This document shows positions 23,603 to 25,530 of a stretch of 25,530 nucleotides of DNA, piece after piece (the first letter of the stretch is position 1; each line of letters starts with the position of its first letter). The DNA lies in NCBI RefSeq assembly GCF_035938995.1, contig NZ_DASZGI010000310.1, positions 1-25,530 on the forward strand, written 5' to 3'. The notes beneath the pieces are model-generated. The model saw only the letters and a program-made list of their open reading frames with translations. It did not search any database and was not told the origin of the DNA. A program made the translations under genes and the position numbers. This stretch comes from DASZGI01 sp035938995 (GTDB lineage Bacteria > Actinomycetota > Actinomycetes > Streptomycetales > Catenulisporaceae).

Positions 23603-25497
23603 AGGGCACCTCTTCCTCTAACAACAGTGGGCGGATTCGTGCTTCGCAGAGTCATGCCGTTCACCGGGCGCCGGGCCGCTTCCGCGATGCCCGCGCCGTC
23701 GAGTCCGGCTGCGGCGAGCAGGTCCGCGCGCTCGCCGTGGGCCACGAAGGCCCGCGGCAGCCCGAGGATCCGGACGGGCGTCGGCACTCCGGCCTCCGCG
23801 CATGCCGCCTGGACGAGACTCCCCATGCCGCCGGTCGCGGAGCCGTCCTCGACGGTGACGACGAGCCGGTGCCGTGCCGCGAGGCCGATCAGGAACGGAT
23901 TGGCCGGGACGATCCACCGCGGGTCGGCGACGGTCACTCCGACACCGTCGGCCTCCAGGCGGCGGGCGGCCTCCAGACTGGACTCGGCGAGCGCCCCAGC
24001 GGTGACGAACAGCACGTCCAGCCCCATCCGGGAGCTGCGATGCAGGATGTCGACCCCGTCCATGCGCGTGACCGCCTCGATGTCCGGGCCGACCGAGGCC
24101 TTGGGGAGGCGCACGACCGTCGGCCCGTCGGCGGCCACGGCCTCCCGCAACAGTTCGCACAGCCGGGCCGGGTCGCGAGGCGCGGCGATCCGCACACCCG
24201 GCACCGCAGCCAGGATCGGCGTGTCCCACATGCCGTGGTGCGAAGCACCGTCCGGACCGGTGATCCCGGCCCGGTCCAGGACCAGCGTCACCGGCAGGCC
24301 TCGCAGGGCCACGTCCATCAGCACCTGGTCGAAGGCCCGGTTGAGGAAGGTCGCGTACAGGCACACCACAGGGTGCAGCCCGGCGGCCGCCAACCCGGCG
24401 GCCGAGCACACGGCATGCTGCTCGGCGATCCCGACGTCGAAGACCCGGTCCGGGAAAGCCGCGGCGAAAGCTTTCAGCCCGGTCGGCTGAAGCATCGCGG
24501 CGGTGACGGCCGCGACCTCCGGGCGCTCGGCGCCGATCCGGGCCAGCTCGGCGCCGAACACCGCCGTCCACGACGTCCCGCCCGGGGCCTTCTGGCGCCC
24601 GGTGACCGGGTCCAGGACGCCGATGCTGTGCATCCGGTCAGCCTCATCGTCCTCAGCAGGCTGATATCCCCGGCCCTTGACGGTGACGCAGTGCACGACG
24701 ACCGGCCGGGCCAGCGAGCTAGCCCGGCGTAGGGCGGCCTCCACAGCTATCCGGTCGTGGCCGTCCACAGGACCGAGATAGGCCAGGCCGAGCTGCTCGA
24801 AGACTGAATCGTCCGCCGGGTCCGCGGTAGTGTCCGGACGCCAGGCCGGACGGCCGCGCAGGGCTTCGAAGTGACGCGCGAGGCCGCCGATGGTGGGGTC
24901 GTAGGAGCGGCCATTGTCGTTCAGCACCACGATCACCGGCCGATCGGCGCCGGACAGGTTGTTCAGCCCTTCCAGGGCCATCCCACCGGTCATCGCGCCG
25001 TCTCCGATGACCGCCACCACTCGCCGGCCGTGCTCGCCGCGCAACGCGAACGCCTTGGCCATCCCGTCCGCGTAGGACAGGGCCGTCGAGGCATGCGACG
25101 ACTCGATCCAATCGTGCGGCGACTCGGCCGGGCTCGGGTAGCCGGACAGGCCGCCGGCCTGGCGGAGGGTCTCAAACCCGGCGGCGCGCCCGGTGAGGAG
25201 CTTGTGGACGTACGTCTGATGCCCGGTGTCGAACAGCAGGACGTCACGCGGGGAGTCGAAGACCCGGTGCAACGCGATCGTCAGCTCCACCACCCCGAGG
25301 TTCACTCCCAGATGGCCCCCGGTCGCGCACACCTTCTCCACCAGGAACCCGCGGATCTCCGCGGCGAGGCCGGCCAACTGCGCGTCGGACATGGCCGAGA
25401 GGGCGCCGGGAGCCGCGAGGTCGGCGATGAGCGGCCAAGCGGTGGCCGGGCTCGGGGATTCGGCCCGACGGGAGCCGGGCACGTGGGTGGTTGTCAC
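23566..25497 (-). CDS. dxs: 1-deoxy-D-xylulose-5-phosphate synthase (MEP pathway entry)
   Basis: This 643-residue thiamine diphosphate enzyme condenses pyruvate and glyceraldehyde 3-phosphate. It shows the early GGHLGVNLGVVELTIALH and FDTGHQTYVHKLLTGR, the ThDP/Mg motif VIGDGAMTGGMALEGLNN near residue 165, the pyrimidine-domain DVGIAEQHAV and the transketolase C-terminal domain. The GTG at 25497 is chosen because GGAGG (25506-25510) lies eight bases before it; an in-frame ATG at 25512 overlaps that site and has none of its own. The last 35 or so residues (after AEAARRPVNG) extend past the usual end and overlap ispG. Only a few bases lie upstream, so an operon beginning outside the window is possible. 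Confidence 0.95.
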   Translation of the reverse strand: MTTTHVPGSRRAESPSPATAWPLIADLAAPGALSAMSDAQLAGLAAEIRGFLVEKVCATGGHLGVNLGVVELTIALHRVFDSPRDVLLFDTGHQTYVHKLLTGRAAGFETLRQAGGLSGYPSPAESPHDWIESSHASTALSYADGMAKAFALRGEHGRRVVAVIGDGAMTGGMALEGLNNLSGADRPVIVVLNDNGRSYDPTIGGLARHFEALRGRPAWRPDTTADPADDSVFEQLGLAYLGPVDGHDRIAVEAALRRASSLARPVVVHCVTVKGRGYQPAEDDEADRMHSIGVLDPVTGRQKAPGGTSWTAVFGAELARIGAERPEVAAVTAAMLQPTGLKAFAAAFPDRVFDVGIAEQHAVCSAAGLAAAGLHPVVCLYATFLNRAFDQVLMDVALRGLPVTLVLDRAGITGPDGASHHGMWDTPILAAVPGVRIAAPRDPARLCELLREAVAADGPTVVRLPKASVGPDIEAVTRMDGVDILHRSSRMGLDVLFVTAGALAESSLEAARRLEADGVGVTVADPRWIVPANPFLIGLAARHRLVVTVEDGSATGGMGSLVQAACAEAGVPTPVRILGLPRAFVAHGERADLLAAAGLDGAGIAEAARRPVNGMTLRSTNPPTVVRGRGALWLPRLSVLRRR

Positions 25498-25530
25498 GGG
25501 AAATGCCTCCATCGTCGTTGACGCGTCGCC

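Noticed and set aside
25498..25512. ATG at 25512 as the dxs start
   Set aside because: It has no ribosome binding site and itself overlaps the GGAGG that correctly spaces the GTG at 25497.
1..25530. CRISPR arrays, tRNA or rRNA genes, and att sites
   Set aside because: I saw no regularly spaced repeats, no tRNA-like cloverleaf with a plausible acceptor stem, and no integrase gene with flanking direct repeats.

Overview
The window comes from a high-GC actinobacterium. Third codon positions are strongly G/C, GTG starts and 4-base ATGA/GTGA gene overlaps are common, TTA leucine codons are rare, and it carries a small DUF5999-type protein of a kind I know from Streptomyces and relatives. I cannot name the genus.

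Layout. (1) Bases 2-1033, plus strand: the C-terminal end of a secreted GH3 beta-glucosidase, unrelated to what follows, closed by a hairpin. (2) Bases 1263-20560, all minus strand and read right to left: a biosynthetic gene cluster. Its order is O-methyltransferase, a three-module type I PKS, a one-module type I PKS with a thioesterase-like end, a class A FAD monooxygenase, a ligand-poor cupin, an intact cupin, an NphB/CloQ-type aromatic prenyltransferase, an SDR, a type 1 IPP isomerase and an FMN quinone/azo-reductase. (3) Bases 20561-22375: a gene-poor stretch with a palindrome, a possible 44-residue ORF, decayed transposase pieces, a DUF5999 gene and a possible GGDEF remnant. (4) Bases 22376-25497, minus strand: an overlapping dxs-ispG pair of the MEP isoprenoid pathway, running off the right edge.

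How the genes may work together (inference). The PKS pair has four KS-ACP units. The first KS is a decarboxylating KSQ (Cys replaced by Gln). There is no KR, no ER and no DH with an intact catalytic His. Read colinearly this gives an acetyl starter plus three unreduced malonyl extensions: a C8 tetraketide that could fold to an orsellinate-type ring or a pyrone. A GxSxG-like hydrolase would release it, the FAD enzyme would hydroxylate or oxidatively decarboxylate it, the methyltransferase would methylate it, and the ABBA prenyltransferase would attach an isoprenoid. The quinone reductase would keep a quinone product reduced. The IPP isomerase, and possibly dxs-ispG, would supply DMAPP/IPP. The cluster is therefore a candidate aromatic meroterpenoid pathway built on a modular rather than iterative PKS.

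The most unusual feature is the assembly line. Of four modules only the last has an intact acyltransferase. The loading AT is a wreck, and modules 2 and 3 have lost the AT completely while keeping the flanking linkers. Either the malonyl-type AT of the second PKS, or one from elsewhere, must load every carrier protein.

Not seen in the window: a pathway regulator, an exporter, a polyprenyl diphosphate synthase, a separate trans-AT, tRNA or rRNA genes, or a CRISPR array.
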